Assembly: GCA_905221605.1 (NCBI GenBank)
Contig: CAJNDS010002646.1
Location: forward strand, 448,501 to 512,500
Reading direction: 5' to 3'
Origin: Symbiodinium natans
Taxonomy: Eukaryota; Sar; Dinophyceae; Suessiales; Symbiodiniaceae
DNA: 64,000 nt
Below the pieces are notes generated by a model, which was not told the DNA's origin, did no database searches, and saw only the letters and a list, made by a program, of their open reading frames with translations. The position numbers and the translations under genes are program-made. Below are positions 42,655-53,459 of this stretch, in pieces. Position 1 is the stretch's first letter. Every line of letters begins with the position of its first letter.

Positions 42655-42732
42655 CCCAAGCCCTTTGAGCCCTTTAGCCAACGGCCTGATTAGACCGGTC
42701 TGGCAGCCGTCCAGAACCACGCGCCCCTGAGG
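42655..42732 (-). CDS. Candidate exon
   Basis: Acceptor AAGCCTCAG|G then GRVVLDGCQTGLIRPLAKGL on minus. Confidence 0.45.
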
Positions 42733-42740
42733 CTTTCGGG

Positions 42741-42825
42741 TTCCCGCTTATACTAGCAGTCCTTAGAAGGGATGATCATAGGGGGGAATATAATCCCTAT
42801 TAAGAACTGTTAGCATCAGGGGGAA
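42741..42825. mobile_element. AGTCCTTAA-family palindromic element, copy 2
   Basis: Ends TTCCCGCTTATACTAGCAGT and ..ACTGTTAGCATCAGGGGGAA are inverted repeats. Confidence 0.65.
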
Positions 42826-43007
42826 CATCCCAACCCAAACCCTAGTCCCCAGACCCAAACTCCCAAGCACAGAGCCCCACACCCAAAACCCTGAACCCTA
42901 AACCCTAAACCCTAAACCCTAAACCGTAAACCCGAAACCCTAAACCCTAAACCCTAAACCCTAACCCCACAATCCTCAGCTTCCATTTTTCTCCTCGGCC
43001 GAGCACC

Positions 43008-43050
43008 TCTCGGTTACTGCACTGCCTTGTGGGGGTCCAGCTTCTCGTAG
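43008..43050 (-). CDS. Candidate terminal exon
   Basis: Acceptor CAAACCAG|G then GYEKLDPHKAVQ and TAA. Confidence 0.4.
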
Positions 43051-43074
43051 CCTGGTTTGAGGGCTTAAGGCGTT

Positions 43075-43295
43075 TAGGGTTTAGGGTTCAGGGTTTAGGG
43101 TAGGGTTTAGGGTTTAGGGTTTAGGGTTTAGGGTTTAGGGTTTAGGGTTTAGGGTTTAGGGTTTAGGGTTTAGGGTTTAGGGTTTAGGGTTTAGGGTGGA
43201 GGGTTTAGGGTTTAGGGTTTAGGGTTTAGGGTTTAGGGTTTAGGGTTTAGGGTTTAGGGTTTAGGGTTTAGGGTTTAGGGTTTAGGGTTTAGGGC
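43075..43295 (+). repeat. TTTAGGG array (about 30 units)
   Basis: Near-perfect apart from one TGGAGGG unit. Confidence 0.97.
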
Positions 43296-44083
43296 ATAGG
43301 GCTTAGGGAGTCGGAGCAGGGGGTAGAGAAGCCGTCGTGATATAGAGTTCCGGGGCTTCAGGCACCCACCTCCTCACACACTTTATTTGGACTTGTATAC
43401 TACTACCCCGGTTCACTGAATTAAACCCCCCCCCCTTCCCAAGTTGCACACTGAGGTAGTGCATTCCTCTAGGGGTGCTACCTTGGACCCTTAAGGTTGT
43501 ACCCTTGGGTGTTGGGGACCCTTTTCAAGATCCAAGGTAGTATAAGGGCCGTTTTAGGAGTATACTTAGGGGAACTGATAGGGGTACAGGGGTACAATGT
43601 TAGGGCTACGAGTCATATGACTTCCAACGCGCAACCCCCATATCTTACTGCTTGCCGGGTGACTCTCCCAGGTCGTGTACCTGCCCCAAGACCCTAAACC
43701 CAAAACCCTAAACCCTAAACCCTAAAGCCCTAAACCGGGGAGTCTAGGGCGTACAAAACCGCGAGGAGAACCGATAGGCCTTGCCGGTTCCGAGCAGGGA
43801 ATTGGGGGATGAGGGTCCTATGTAGGCTGATATAGGGTTACCGTCATTCCCTACGAAGAATTATAGAAGGACAAACCTCCGGATTCTCCCCTAAATCTAA
43901 ACTCGGAGGTCCTGGATAACTATTCGGGGGCCTCTTGGGCTTCGAAAAGACTAGAAAGGGGGACTGTTTCTCTCAGCGGGCAGGTCTCACCTCTACATTC
44001 TTGCTATAGGGTTCAGGGCTCAGGGTTTACGGCTTATTTAGTTTAGGGGTGCATCTGAGTTCTGGTGCTGTGGGCGGGGGGCA

Positions 44084-44136
<53 letters not shown>
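44084..44136 (+). repeat. 53-bp G homopolymer
   Basis: An uninterrupted G run, the longest here. The neighbouring 43700-44080 and 44150-44930 are low in telomere repeat and show no convincing gene. Confidence 0.9.
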
Positions 44137-44138
<2 letters not shown>

Positions 44139-44939
44139 ACGCTACAAGGAGCCGTGTCATACAGGGACGGATAATGGACAGTGAGGGGGATGCCCATGTA
44201 GCACTAAACCCTAACCCCTCCATAGCCCTAATGCAAACCTCAACCCCTGAATCGCTTGAGTCCCCCTTGGTGCCCTGAAGCCCTTGAACCCCTGCAGCAA
44301 GCTAGCCATGTGAAACCCTAGAACCGGAAACACCTATAAAACACTAAACCCCTCAACCCCTGAGTTAAGCCCTGAGAAGAAATTCAGCCCAGGGCCCAGG
44401 GCCTTTCGCTGTATCCGTTCCTTGACAGGCAAGTAAAGCCTATAGGAGGGATATGAGGGGCTTTGGGGTTTGGGTGCAATCAAAGAGGGTTTACGGTTTA
44501 GGGTCCAAGGTTTAGGATCTTCAAGAAAGCAACCATAAGGTCCAACGTACAAACTTCTCGAACGCTCAACCCATACGCGCCTTGGAACGTTAAACTTAAC
44601 CGTCCAACCCTAAACCCTACAGCAAACCCTAATCCCCCCTAAGCGCTAAACTATACCCTAAACCCTAATCCCCATAAACCCTAAGCACTAAACCCTAAAC
44701 CCCAATCCCCGTAAACCGTACTCCCCATGAGTCCTACCGCACACAGCTGGGTACTGGAGTGAAGCAGTACAAGTGTGTGTGTGTGGGTTTAGGAAGTTAC
44801 GGAGGTTTGCTAGGGTGGGGTTTCGGGATTCGGGTGCAGAATGGCTCTCTTGGGTTAAGGTTTACGGTTTAGGGTGGTGTAGGGTTTTTGGTTAAGGGTT
44901 TAGGTCCTAGAGGGTTTCCCTGTCGGTGCAATTCCTGCA

Positions 44940-45022
44940 GGCGCGCGGCGCGAGAGGGCATTGAGGCCGAGCCGTCCCATCCTGTCACAGCGAGGCTTCT
45001 TCGGGCCAAGGCCGTCTTGGAA
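44940..45022 (+). CDS. Candidate plus-strand exon
   Basis: Acceptor GCAATTCCTGCAG|G then RAAREGIEAEPSHPVTARLL and RAKAVLE. Confidence 0.45.
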
Positions 45023-45356
45023 CCTAAAACTCATGGAACCTAAGCCCCATTAACCCCTCAAGCGGCTAGATGCCAACAGAGAGAGAGGGGAAGGCCTAGG
45101 GGTTCGAAGAAGTGTTTCAGGGTTTTAGGGTTTGGGGTTTGGGGTTTAGGGTGTAGGGAGGGTTTCGGGTGGCTGCAAAAACCATGTAAGGGTTGAGTGG
45201 GATCCACTTAGATCTTGCCAGGAGAATCCGCCCAAACCCCAGACCCACAAATCTGAGGGCTGGGGGTCTTCGGGGCTTCGAGTCTTGGTTTAGGGTTTAG
45301 GGTTAGGGATTTGGACACGAAGCACATTCAGGCGGCCTGAGTTCTCCCAAGGACGC

Positions 45357-45402
45357 AATGGTCGATGCAGGCATTGTAGCCTCCCGCAGGGCTGATCGGT
45401 TC
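45357..45402 (+). CDS. Candidate short plus-strand exon
   Basis: TTCTCCCAAG|G then DAMVDAGIVASRRADR. Confidence 0.35.
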
Positions 45403-45448
45403 AGGGTGTAGGGTTTAGGGTGTGAGGTGAAGGGGAAACCTAAAAACC

Positions 45449-45575
45449 CCAGATTCCCCACATAGCCTGACTACCCTGACTAAATACTCCAAAAGCCCTT
45501 CACCCAAAATGCCGCCTAAACCCTAGATTCCCCACGTAGCCTGAATACCCGGAATGAATACTCCAAATACTGTCG
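45449..45575. repeat. Local direct duplication (about 74 bp period)
   Basis: AGATTCCCCACRTAGCCTGA followed by ATACTCCAAA occurs twice, at about 45453 and 45526. Confidence 0.75.
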
Positions 45576-45792
45576 AAAGCCTTAAAAATCATCCCCGAAG
45601 GGTTAAACATCCCAAATGCAGCCTGGCTGACTGCCCTACATACCCCACATCAATTGAAAACCCTCCATGCCACGCAAGTACCCGGGAATGTATATATATA
45701 TATATATCCTGAACCCTACATCCTACACTCCAAGCCCAAAACCCTAGACCCTAAACCCTAAACCCTAATCCCTAATCCCTAATCCCTAATCC

Positions 45793-45886
45793 CTAAACTC
45801 CAAGTCCAGGGCCAAGGGGCAGGCTTTCCGCTCTTCGGGTGGTAGCGGCTTCTCCTCGGCAACTGCTGACTTGGAACTGCTAGGGC
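45793..45886 (-). CDS. Candidate exon, Pro/Glu-rich
   Basis: Acceptor CCCTAGCAG then SKSAVAEEKPLPPEERKACP and LALDLEF on minus. Confidence 0.4.
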
Positions 45887-45957
45887 ACAGTAACTCCAGA
45901 AATGCAACGTACACATGTACATAGGAAGAAACCTCTATGTATCTATGTGTATACGCG

Positions 45958-46036
45958 TAAACATATATATATATATGTATACATACATACTTACATACAT
46001 ACATGCATACATACACACATACATACATGTATATGT
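45958..46036. repeat. ATAC/TATA microsatellite
   Basis: (AT)n then (ATAC)n. Tyr/Val/Cys-rich frames here are artefacts. Confidence 0.9.
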
Positions 46037-46164
46037 TACACATCAGAGTTGTAAACAAACCCTAAACCGTACACCCGACCCGAAACCCCAAACCCTAAAC
46101 CCTAAACCCTAAACCCTAAACCCTAAACCCCAAACCCCAAACCCCCTTTTCTAAAAGAGAAAAA

Positions 46165-47262
46165 CAGAAAAAGCCCAGCAGCAGAGGGCCGATCCAGCAC
46201 GTACTGCTCGCGACAGCTGTCCATGCACTGGTCCACCTCGGGGCTTCTCTAAGGTTCAGGGTTTAGGGTTTGGGGTTTAGGGTTTAGGGTTTAGGGTTTA
46301 GGGTTTAGGGTTTAGGGTTTGGGGTTTGGGGTTTAGGGTTTAGGGTTTGGGGTTTGGGGTTTAGGGTTTAGGGTTTAGGGTTTGGGGTTTGGGGTTTAGG
46401 GTTTGGGGTTTAGGGTTTGGGGTTTGGGGTTTGGGGCTTAGGGTTTGGGGTTCAGGGCGTCAATGGGGCATACGCACGTGTCTTTCGTTTCGGCGCCAGC
46501 GGCCTTTGCACACGTGACCCCAGACTGCAGGGCTTCAATGGCAGCCATTCATCCTGCAAAGTCGAAAACAAACTTGCTGCATTGATGGAGGCAGCCTCAA
46601 CCTGATAAAACCTAAACCCTAAAACCCTAAAACCCTAAACCCTAAACCCTAAACCCTAAACCCTAAACCCTAAACCCTAAACCCTAAACCTGCAGTCACC
46701 GCCCAAGGCAGGGGTGCATACACGATGATACGCCTGGACGGGAGACTTTCCAGGTTTCGTGTGGCCTGAGCTTCCTTACCGAAAATTCCATAGGAGCCCT
46801 TATCGGCACTCACCAAAGTGCTAACTTCCCTCAGCACTAAACCGTAAACCAGCCAAACCCCAGACCTTTTTTTGTGGTTCGGGCTTGGGGTATAATCTTC
46901 TTGCGCCTACTTCGGGTTGAGAACATAGAGGTTTCAGGAGGGATTGACATCTTTTTTGATTTACGAAAAGGCTAGCGGGTCAGAGTTTCAAGGTCTAGGG
47001 GCTGAGCGCTGAGAGGTTGAAGGGTGCGCAGTTCAGGGTTTAAGTTTAGGCGTTTTGGCTTAGGGTGCTGACCACAAGGCATCCAAACCCTAAACCCCAA
47101 GCCCCCATAAGCCCCCTAACCCCTGAATCCTGAACTCTGACCCCCTAAACCCGAAACCAGACCCCTAGCCAACCACCAAGCATGGAGCCCAGGCGCTGTC
47201 TCTTGTTCACAGGCACGAGACTCGTCCTTCGTAAGTTCCTCAATGCGTGGCCCCCTTTGGTT
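46165..47262 (-). CDS. Three candidate minus-strand exons, possibly one gene
   Basis: 47262-47178 (GPRIEELTKDESRACEQETA), 46770-46691 after AAGCTCAG (AQATRNLESLPSRRIIVYAP) and 46243-46165 after CCCCGAG (VDQCMDSCREQYVLDRPSAA). The last has CxxxC spacing. Introns contain CCCTAAA and TTTAGGG/TTTGGGG arrays. The exon at 45793-45886 could be the next one. Linking is by strand and order only. Confidence 0.45.
46258..46450 (+). repeat. Mixed TTTAGGG/TTTGGGG array
   Basis: About 27 units in alternating blocks, suggesting higher-order duplication of a several-unit block. Confidence 0.95.
46455..46605 (+). CDS. Candidate plus-strand terminal exon
   Basis: Open frame NGAYARVFRFGASGLCTRDP then RLQGFNGSHSSCKVENKLAA and a TGA. 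A TGCAG|G inside may be an acceptor, so only the last 26 codons may be exonic. It lies antisense to the minus-strand candidate. Confidence 0.4.
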
Positions 47263-48147
47263 AGGGTTTAGGGCTTCGGGCTTAGGGTTTAAGGTTATTA
47301 CCTAAGGCAACCCCCGAGAATCTACGACCTATTTCAGAGGAGGTTTGGGAAACCTAATCTGGGCCCAAACCCTAAACTCTAAACCATACACCCTTAAGGT
47401 CTCAAGGTTTCGGCGGTTGCGCGCTTACCGTCGCAGAGTTCCGGGCTAAGCATTGACACCCCTACACCTCTTAATCCTGACTTTCCCTGGCCTCTAAAAG
47501 CCCCAAACTTAGGCAAACTTGGAGTTTAGGGTGGCTGGTTGAGGTTGACCATGGTGACCCCTAAACCCCCTACAACCCTACAACCTACAACCTATAACCC
47601 TAAACCCCAAACCCCAAACCCCAAACCCTAAACCCCAAACCCTAAACCCTAAACCCCCTACAACCATACACCCCTGAAACCTAAAGGGCCCCCCGGACCT
47701 TCCCACCTAGGCTCAAAAACCGAACAACACATCGACTCTAGTTCCTTGAGCCCTAACCCTAAACCCTAACCCTAAACCCTAAACCCTAAGCCCTAAACCC
47801 TAAACCCTAAGCCCTAAGCCCTAAACCCTAAACCCTGAACTGAGTCTTCAAGCTTCGGGCTTTAGCGAGCCTTGGGAAGTAGCACCTTAGGGTTAAGGGC
47901 TTTAAGAGTTTAAGCGCTTTACTGCTTTAGGGTTTAGAGTGTTGGGATGTTGGGTTTAGGGCTTTTGGTCCCTAAACCCTAAACCCTAAACCCTAAACCC
48001 TAAGCCCTAAACCCTAAACCCTAAACCCCAAACCCTAAACCCAAAACCCTAAACCCTTCTTGCCTTGTCCTGCTGCCCCATGTCAAACATGCGAGCGCGC
48101 GTGCAGAGACCCTGTTGCTTCGTTGGTGCGTTGGCATGCCGCCACAA

Positions 48148-48285
48148 GGGTTTAGGGTTTAGGGTGTAGGGTTTAGGGTTTGGGGTTTAGGGTGTAGGGT
48201 TTAGGGTTTAGGGTTTAGGGTGTAGGGTTTAGGGTTCAGGGTTTAGGGTTTAGGGTTTTGGTTTTTTAGGGTTTAGGGTTGGGGG
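48148..48285 (+). repeat. TTTAGGG array with TGTAGGG variants
   Basis: About 18 units. It overlaps the 3' end of the exon at 48273-48546. Confidence 0.9.
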
Positions 48286-48546
48286 AGCACAGGGCACGTG
48301 GCGGCATGGTCTCTAATCTTGGAAGTCACGTCAAGAATGCCACGCGCGAACGCAAACCCGAGCGCGCAAAGCGAACTCAAAACGCGAGCTGTGCAAAGAC
48401 GCACGTGCGAGCACATGGCCGGGTCCAGCATTTGAAAGGCGCCGGCGGTGCCCACACCCCGTAAAAGCTCAGACGGGGTCACCTCGATCTGACTTCCCGA
48501 AGCGCGGTCAATGAACTCCACGCAGGTGGGGCACCCACGCCACCTT
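48273..48546 (-). CDS. Candidate long terminal exon
   Basis: The minus frame reads GCPTCVEFIDRASGSQIEVT .. SELLRGVGTAGAFQMLDPAM .. GFAFARGILDVTSKIRDHAA and ends VLPQP at a stop within the repeat edge. About 90 codons, strongly protein-like. A TA-MITE abuts its 5' side at 48554. Not recognised. Confidence 0.55.
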
Positions 48547-48553
48547 CCCTCTA

Positions 48554-48680
48554 CTTGGAGGTTCATGGTACTTATTACCAATTATAGCTGTGCTTACAAC
48601 CCACTTATAGGCCCCTTAAGGTGCCCTAAGAAGATTAGAACTGTACTTAAACTCGTTAATAAGTACCATGAACCTCCAAG
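48554..48680. mobile_element. TA-flanked MITE, CTTGGAGG family, copy 4 (127 bp)
   Basis: Near-perfect inverted ends CTTGGAGGTTCATGGTACTT / AAGTACCATGAACCTCCAAG, flanked by TA on both sides (48552-48553 and 48681-48682). Confidence 0.9.
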
Positions 48681-48683
48681 TAA

Positions 48684-48861
48684 GTACCCTGCACCTCCCA
48701 TCCCCTTCTTCAAGCTACTAGAAGACTCCTTGTGCATGCTAGCACCACAAGGCTTGGCTGCCACATGTCTTAGAGCTTCGATATTCACAGGATGCATAGC
48801 AACTTGTAGTATTGTATCTGAGGATAAGGCAGCAGATCCAAGACTCCAAACAGGACCTTAA
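48684..48861 (+). other. Open frame of uncertain status next to the MITE
   Basis: Reads PPIPFFKLLEDSLCMLAPQG then LAATCLRASIFTGCIATCSI and ends TAA. It could be a real exon; no splice or motif support. Confidence 0.3.
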
Positions 48862-49303
48862 GACACATACTGCCGCACCAGCGCAATGGCAATTTCCCCG
48901 CCCCCACTGCGCTTAACCAACCCACCCACCCACCCACCCACCCACCCCAACTAGTACTAAGTCTTTCCATTCGAGCAGATTGTCGTACACTCAGAACGTG
49001 TAAACCCTAAACTCTGATATTGAGAGAGGGGGCGAAAAGTCTTGCTCAAAACCCCACCGATAACGAAAAAAGAGGAACCGCGACTGAGGCCGGAGGGGGG
49101 GGTGAACGCTCCCTCCAAACCCACTCTGCTGAGGTCTGTACCACTCTGCAGGTCTTTGGGAACTCATCCAAGGCGAAGTCCTTACGTTTAGGGTTGTAGG
49201 GCTTGGGGCGTTAGGGTTTTTGGGTTTAGGGTTTACGGCCCCCAGAAAACTAAGACCCTATACTAACGTAGCCAAGTACCCTAAAATGCCCTAAGTGCCT
49301 CAT

Positions 49304-49375
49304 CATATTCTTCTTCTTCTTCTTCTTCTTATTCTTCTTCTTCTTCATCGTCATCACCGTCATCATCACCATCAT
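49304..49375. repeat. (CTT)n and (CAT)n microsatellite
   Basis: CTTCTTCTT.. grading into CATCAT... A (CCCA)n tract lies at 48918-48947. Confidence 0.9.
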
Positions 49376-49697
49376 CGCATCACGCCGCATTCGTCTTCAT
49401 ACCTGCAATACCTTTGCCCCTTAGTTGAAAGATACCAAGCTCTAAGCTTACCCTTAGTTGACACATACCAATGGCCACAAACCCTAAACCCTAAACCCTA
49501 AGCCTGAAGGCTCTCAAACCGACAAGGCGAAAGCCCTCCCAAGGCCCTGCGCGCGACTTGACACAGCATGCCGAAACATTCAAGAAGCATGTTGGCTCCG
49601 TGTTTAGGGTTTAGGGTTGAGGGTTGAGGGTTTAGGGTTTAGGGTTTAGGGTTTAGGGAATCTGGTTTGAGACTCCAACGCACAAACCCCCACCCCC

Positions 49698-49762
49698 CAG
49701 GTCACCGCTCCTCTTGCTCTTCCTTCTCGCGGTCCGCCGACGGCTCGTGAGTGTCCTTGGGT
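49698..49762 (-). CDS. Candidate charged exon
   Basis: The minus frame DTHEPSADREKEEQEER is followed by TGA or a GTGACC donor. Confidence 0.35.
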
Positions 49763-49850
49763 TCAGGGTTCAGGGTTCAGGGTTCAGGGTTCAGGGTTCA
49801 GGGTTCAGGGTTTAGGGTTTAGGGTTTAGGGTCTAGGGTCTAGGGTTTAG
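49759..49850 (+). repeat. TTCAGGG array passing to TTTAGGG
   Basis: About eight identical TTCAGGG units then TTTAGGG and TCTAGGG. Confidence 0.95.
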
Positions 49851-50352
49851 GGCTTCTTGGGTTTATCCAGAAAGATGAAAAAACTGCAAAAATGATTTCA
49901 ACAGTGACCCAGTCTAGGGAATGATTCGGGACTGGGACTGTGCGCTTTGGCCTGTATGTTTCTGCGAGGTGCCCATAAGCCAGAACAACCCAAAGCATTT
50001 AGGGTTTCTGGTCTACGGTTTTGAAGGCCTTGGGGGCCGCAAACCTTGTACCCTAAACCCTAAACCCTAAAACCCTCAACCCTAAACGCTAAGCCCTGAG
50101 CCGCCCCTAAACTGGGGTCTAGAGCTCAGGACAGGTGTCGAGGTTCGGAGCTCTTGGGGATGATTCAGAGACTTGCAGGGCTAGTGCTTCGGATGTTGGA
50201 TTTAGGGTTACGGTTTAGGGTTCAGGGCTTAGGCTTTGGGGTTTGGGGTTTGGGGTTTAGGGTTTAGGGCTTAGGGTTTAGGGTCTGGGTCCCTGAACCC
50301 CCCCCCCAAAGTCCCCCCAAATTCACCCGGAGCCTTACCCCACCCTGATCCC

Positions 50353-50390
50353 CGGCCTCGCCGGCGTCCTCGTCAACCTTGTCGCCTCAG
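50353..50390 (-). CDS. Candidate short acidic exon
   Basis: Acceptor CTGCTCTGAG|G and donor CAGG|GTGGGG enclose DKVDEDAGEAGDQ. Confidence 0.35.
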
Positions 50391-50535
50391 AGCAGGAGGG
50401 CTTGGTTTAGGGTTTTTTGGGTCTTGGGTTTTAGGTTTAGGGTTTAGGGTTTAGGGTTTAGGGTTTAGGGTTTAGGGTTTAGGGTTTGGGTTTAGGGTTT
50501 AGGGTTTAGGGTCTAGGGGTCTAGGGTCTAGGGTT

Positions 50536-50613
50536 CCAAGTATGGGCCCTTTATTGGGGTCCCTTGTTATATAACCGTTATATACACTGTACATAATAAG
50601 GGCCATACTTCGG
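50536..50613. mobile_element. Palindromic element (GTATGGGCCCTTTATT)
   Basis: CCAAGTATGGGCCCTTTATT pairs with AATAAGGGCCATACTTCGG at the other end. The interior is AT-rich. Related interior words occur in the element at 6711. Confidence 0.6.
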
Positions 50614-50711
50614 ATCCCTATACCCCCCTCCAGATCAGTCTAGCAACAGACACTAAACCCTTCAAACCCTAAACCCTAAACCCTTCAAACAGACCCCCCC
50701 GGTTCAACCCC

Positions 50712-50783
50712 CCTCCCACCCGCCACAAAGTCGCCAAGGTGCCGATGTAGCCGAAGGAGGTCTGCGTGGGACGCCTGCAGCTG
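50712..50783 (-). CDS. Candidate exon
   Basis: GCAGCTGCAG|G then ASHADLLRLHRHLGDFVAGG on minus. Confidence 0.45.
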
Positions 50784-51115
50784 CGCATGTTTAGGTTAAG
50801 GTCTGATACCCTAAACCCTAAACGCGACACCCTTAACCCTAAACCCGTAACCCTGAACCCTAAACCCTGAACCCTAAACCCTGATGGCTTCTCAGGAATC
50901 AGGGCTGAAGGCTTATGGGAATTTCAGACTTTAGGGCTTTTGGGGCTCTAGGGGCTCTCGTGGCTTCATCTGCACCATTGTTTGGGGTACTATTTCAATA
51001 TGATCATGTTCGTTCATTCTTGGGTTGAAGTATCCATACATAGAAAGGTAACGTGATTTACAACAATGACCCAGTCATGGCGCTGTTAGGTATGCGCTGG
51101 TTTGCATCGCACCTA

Positions 51116-51258
51116 CTTGGAGGTTCATGGTATTATTATATAAGCATGTATAACTGTTCTTCTAACTGTACTTCTAGCCACATAAGGGCCCTTGAGGGGC
51201 TTATAAGTGGGATATAAGTACAGTTATAATTGGTTAGTAAGTACCATGAACCTCTAAG
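51116..51258. mobile_element. TA-flanked MITE, CTTGGAGG family, copy 5 (143 bp)
   Basis: Inverted ends CTTGGAGGTTCATGGT / ACCATGAACCTCTAAG, TA on both sides. The interior shares CCACATAAGGGCCC-type words with the other copies. Confidence 0.88.
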
Positions 51259-51334
51259 TATGGGCTTGTGAGGCTGCAGCACACCGGGGGAAGCACCCGC
51301 GAGGCTCCTTGCCCCGAAGCCCCACGCCCCCCTA

Positions 51335-51475
51335 AACCCTAAACCCTAAAACCTAAAACCCTAAACCCTAAACCCTAAAACCTAAAACCTTAAACCCTAA
51401 ACCCTAAACCCTAAACCCTAAACCCTAAACCCTAAAACCTGAAACCCTAAACCCTAAACCCTAATCCCTAAATAC
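51335..51475 (-). repeat. CCCTAAA/CCCTAAAA array
   Basis: About 18 units including several 8-mers with an extra A. Confidence 0.95.
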
Positions 51476-51519
51476 CTCTGCAAAAGCTAGGTAAACGGAA
51501 GGCCAAGGCTCGCCAATGG

Positions 51520-51624
51520 TTGTAAGGAACCCCTTGCTACACCCACACAAACTTTAGAGTAAACCCTGCTTCATATGGCCACTTCTCGAAAATCTGGTCC
51601 TTTTTAGGGGTTCCTTGTTACAAG
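51520..51624. mobile_element. Small TIR element (AAGGAACCCC ends)
   Basis: TTGTAAGGAACCCCTTG at the left and GGGGTTCCTTGTTACAA at the right are inverted repeats 70 bp apart. Confidence 0.55.
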
Positions 51625-51861
51625 GCGGCCCCGAATCGCTTGGGTACCCAAGAAGGGATGATGTAGAGAACTGACCATATGGGGGTTTACGACAATAAGC
51701 CTAGAATAGACCCCAAGTAGTATTCCCTCATAACAAGGACCCCAAGAAGATACCCTTATGTTCGGTCACCTTAACTCTAAACCCTAAACCCTAAACCCCA
51801 AACCCCAAACCCTAAAACCCTAATATCGGTTGGGGTTAGGGTACACTCAGTGCCCTGTCAG

Positions 51862-52040
51862 TTCTGAGAACGCCTGGCGAAGATGACCCTAAACCCTAAA
51901 CCCCACACCCTAAACCCTAAACCCTAAACCCTAATCCCTAAACCCTAAACCCTAAACAACCTTCTGAGAACGCCTGGCGAAGATGAAGTCTGCTGCAGCG
52001 ACGCCTCGCTGGCGGGGAGCAGACCATGCCTGGCCCAAGG
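51862..52040 (-). CDS. Terminal coding segment split by a 100-nt telomere-repeat intron
   Basis: On minus, APRQRGVAAADFIFA leads to GCCAG|GC at 51973. A 100-nt intron made of CCCTAAA units plus flanks ends at GCCAG before 51873, and the frame resumes RRSQN then TGA. The 25-nt sequence around the junction is repeated perfectly at 51862-51886 and 51962-51986. The protein is not recognised; the open frame and splice-compatible phase are the evidence. Confidence 0.55.
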
Positions 52041-52365
52041 GTTTAGGGTTTAGGGTTTAGGGTTTGGGGTTTGGGGTTTAGGGTTTAGGGTTTAGGGTTT
52101 GGGGTTTGGGGTTTAGGGTTTGGGGTTAAGGGTGTGGGGTTTGGGGTTTAGGCTTTAGGGTTTAGGGTTTGGGGTTTGGGGTTTAGGGTTTGGGGTTTGG
52201 GGTTTGGGGTTTAGGGTTTGGGGTTTAGGGGTTTGGGGTTTAGGGTTTGGGGTTTGGGGTTTGGGGTTTGGGGTTTTGGGGTTTAGGGGTTTAGGGGTTT
52301 AGGGGTTTAGGGGTTTAGGGGTTTAGGGGTTTGGGGTTTGGGGTTTGGGGTTTGGGGTTTGGGAT
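52040..52365 (+). repeat. TTTAGGG/TTTGGGG array with TTTAGGGG 8-mers
   Basis: About 45 units. It includes a run of seven TTTAGGGG 8-mers (about 52270-52330) between TTTGGGG runs. Confidence 0.95.
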
Positions 52366-52629
52366 CTTGAAACTGAGTATATATGCACGTGAAATATTAA
52401 AGGCTACCTCAGAGAGTGAGGGGTTCCTGAGAAATATGGGAGCTAGGGAGTTAGGTGCATCGCCCCTCCAAGGGCTATATATTTGAAAGGTACCTAAACC
52501 TCAAACCCTAGACCCAAAACCCAGCACCCCAAAAACACCTAAACCCAAACCCTAAACCCCAAACCCCAAACCCTAAACCCAAAACCCAAAACCCTAAACC
52601 CTAACCCCCAAAAGCGTAAACCGCCCTAC

Positions 52630-52680
52630 TTCTCGGCAAGGGGCGTGCATGAAGTCGATGGTGGCATCCCAACCACCTCG
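52630..52680 (-). CDS. Candidate exon
   Basis: ATCCCGAG|G then GWDATIDFMHAPCRE on minus. Confidence 0.4.
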
Positions 52681-52816
52681 GGATCTGGGTTTTAGGGTTT
52701 TGGGTTGTGAGTTTAGGGCTTAGGGTTTGGGGTTTGGGGTTTGGGGTTTGGGGTTTGGGGTTTTGAGTTTAAGGTCTAGGGTTTAAGGTTTAGGGTTTAG
52801 GGTTGGGATGTTCCCC

Positions 52817-52892
52817 CCTTATACTAACAGTCCTTAGTAGGGACTATAATAGGGAGTACTAGAATCCCTATTAAGGACTGTTAGTCTAAGGA
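52817..52892. mobile_element. AGTCCTTAA-family palindromic element, copy 3
   Basis: TATACTAACAGTCCTTAGTA pairs with ATTAAGGACTGTTAGTCTA. This is the best-preserved copy. Confidence 0.75.
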
Positions 52893-53459
52893 GTTTAGCT
52901 AGGGCTTGAGGTCTGGGATTCGGGGAGCGTACTGAAGGAGCCAAATTCATGACTAGTACCTCATCTCTCGTGTCACAGACTAATTCCCAAAATAGCCATT
53001 CCAATGACATAAGCGCCATACATGAGGGATTTTGAGGTTTAGGGCTCAACTTTTAGGGAGGGTTCAGGAGACCACATGCGGGGCTTCAGGTTTAGGGTTT
53101 GAGGGTTCAAGGTCTTAGCCAGCTTAGTGCCTAAGAGCTTGAAGAACACTCGTACCTTAATCCCTAAGCTCTAAGCCCTAAACCCTGAACCCTGAACCCT
53201 AAACCCTAAACCGGCTCGCGCTGATCGGGCATTAATGAAAAATGGTCAGGGTTCAAGGCTTCAAACCTTAGGGTCAGGGGTTGAGGGTTCCGAGAATTGC
53301 TGCTTATCAGGGCTCCACTGGTATGCGAACTTCGGGACTAATCCAGTGAACCCCTGCCCCAAACCCTAAACCAAACCCTAAACCCCAAACCCTAAACCCC
53401 AAACCCCAAACCCTATACCCCAAACCCGACACCCTAAACCCCAAAACCCAAAGCCACGC

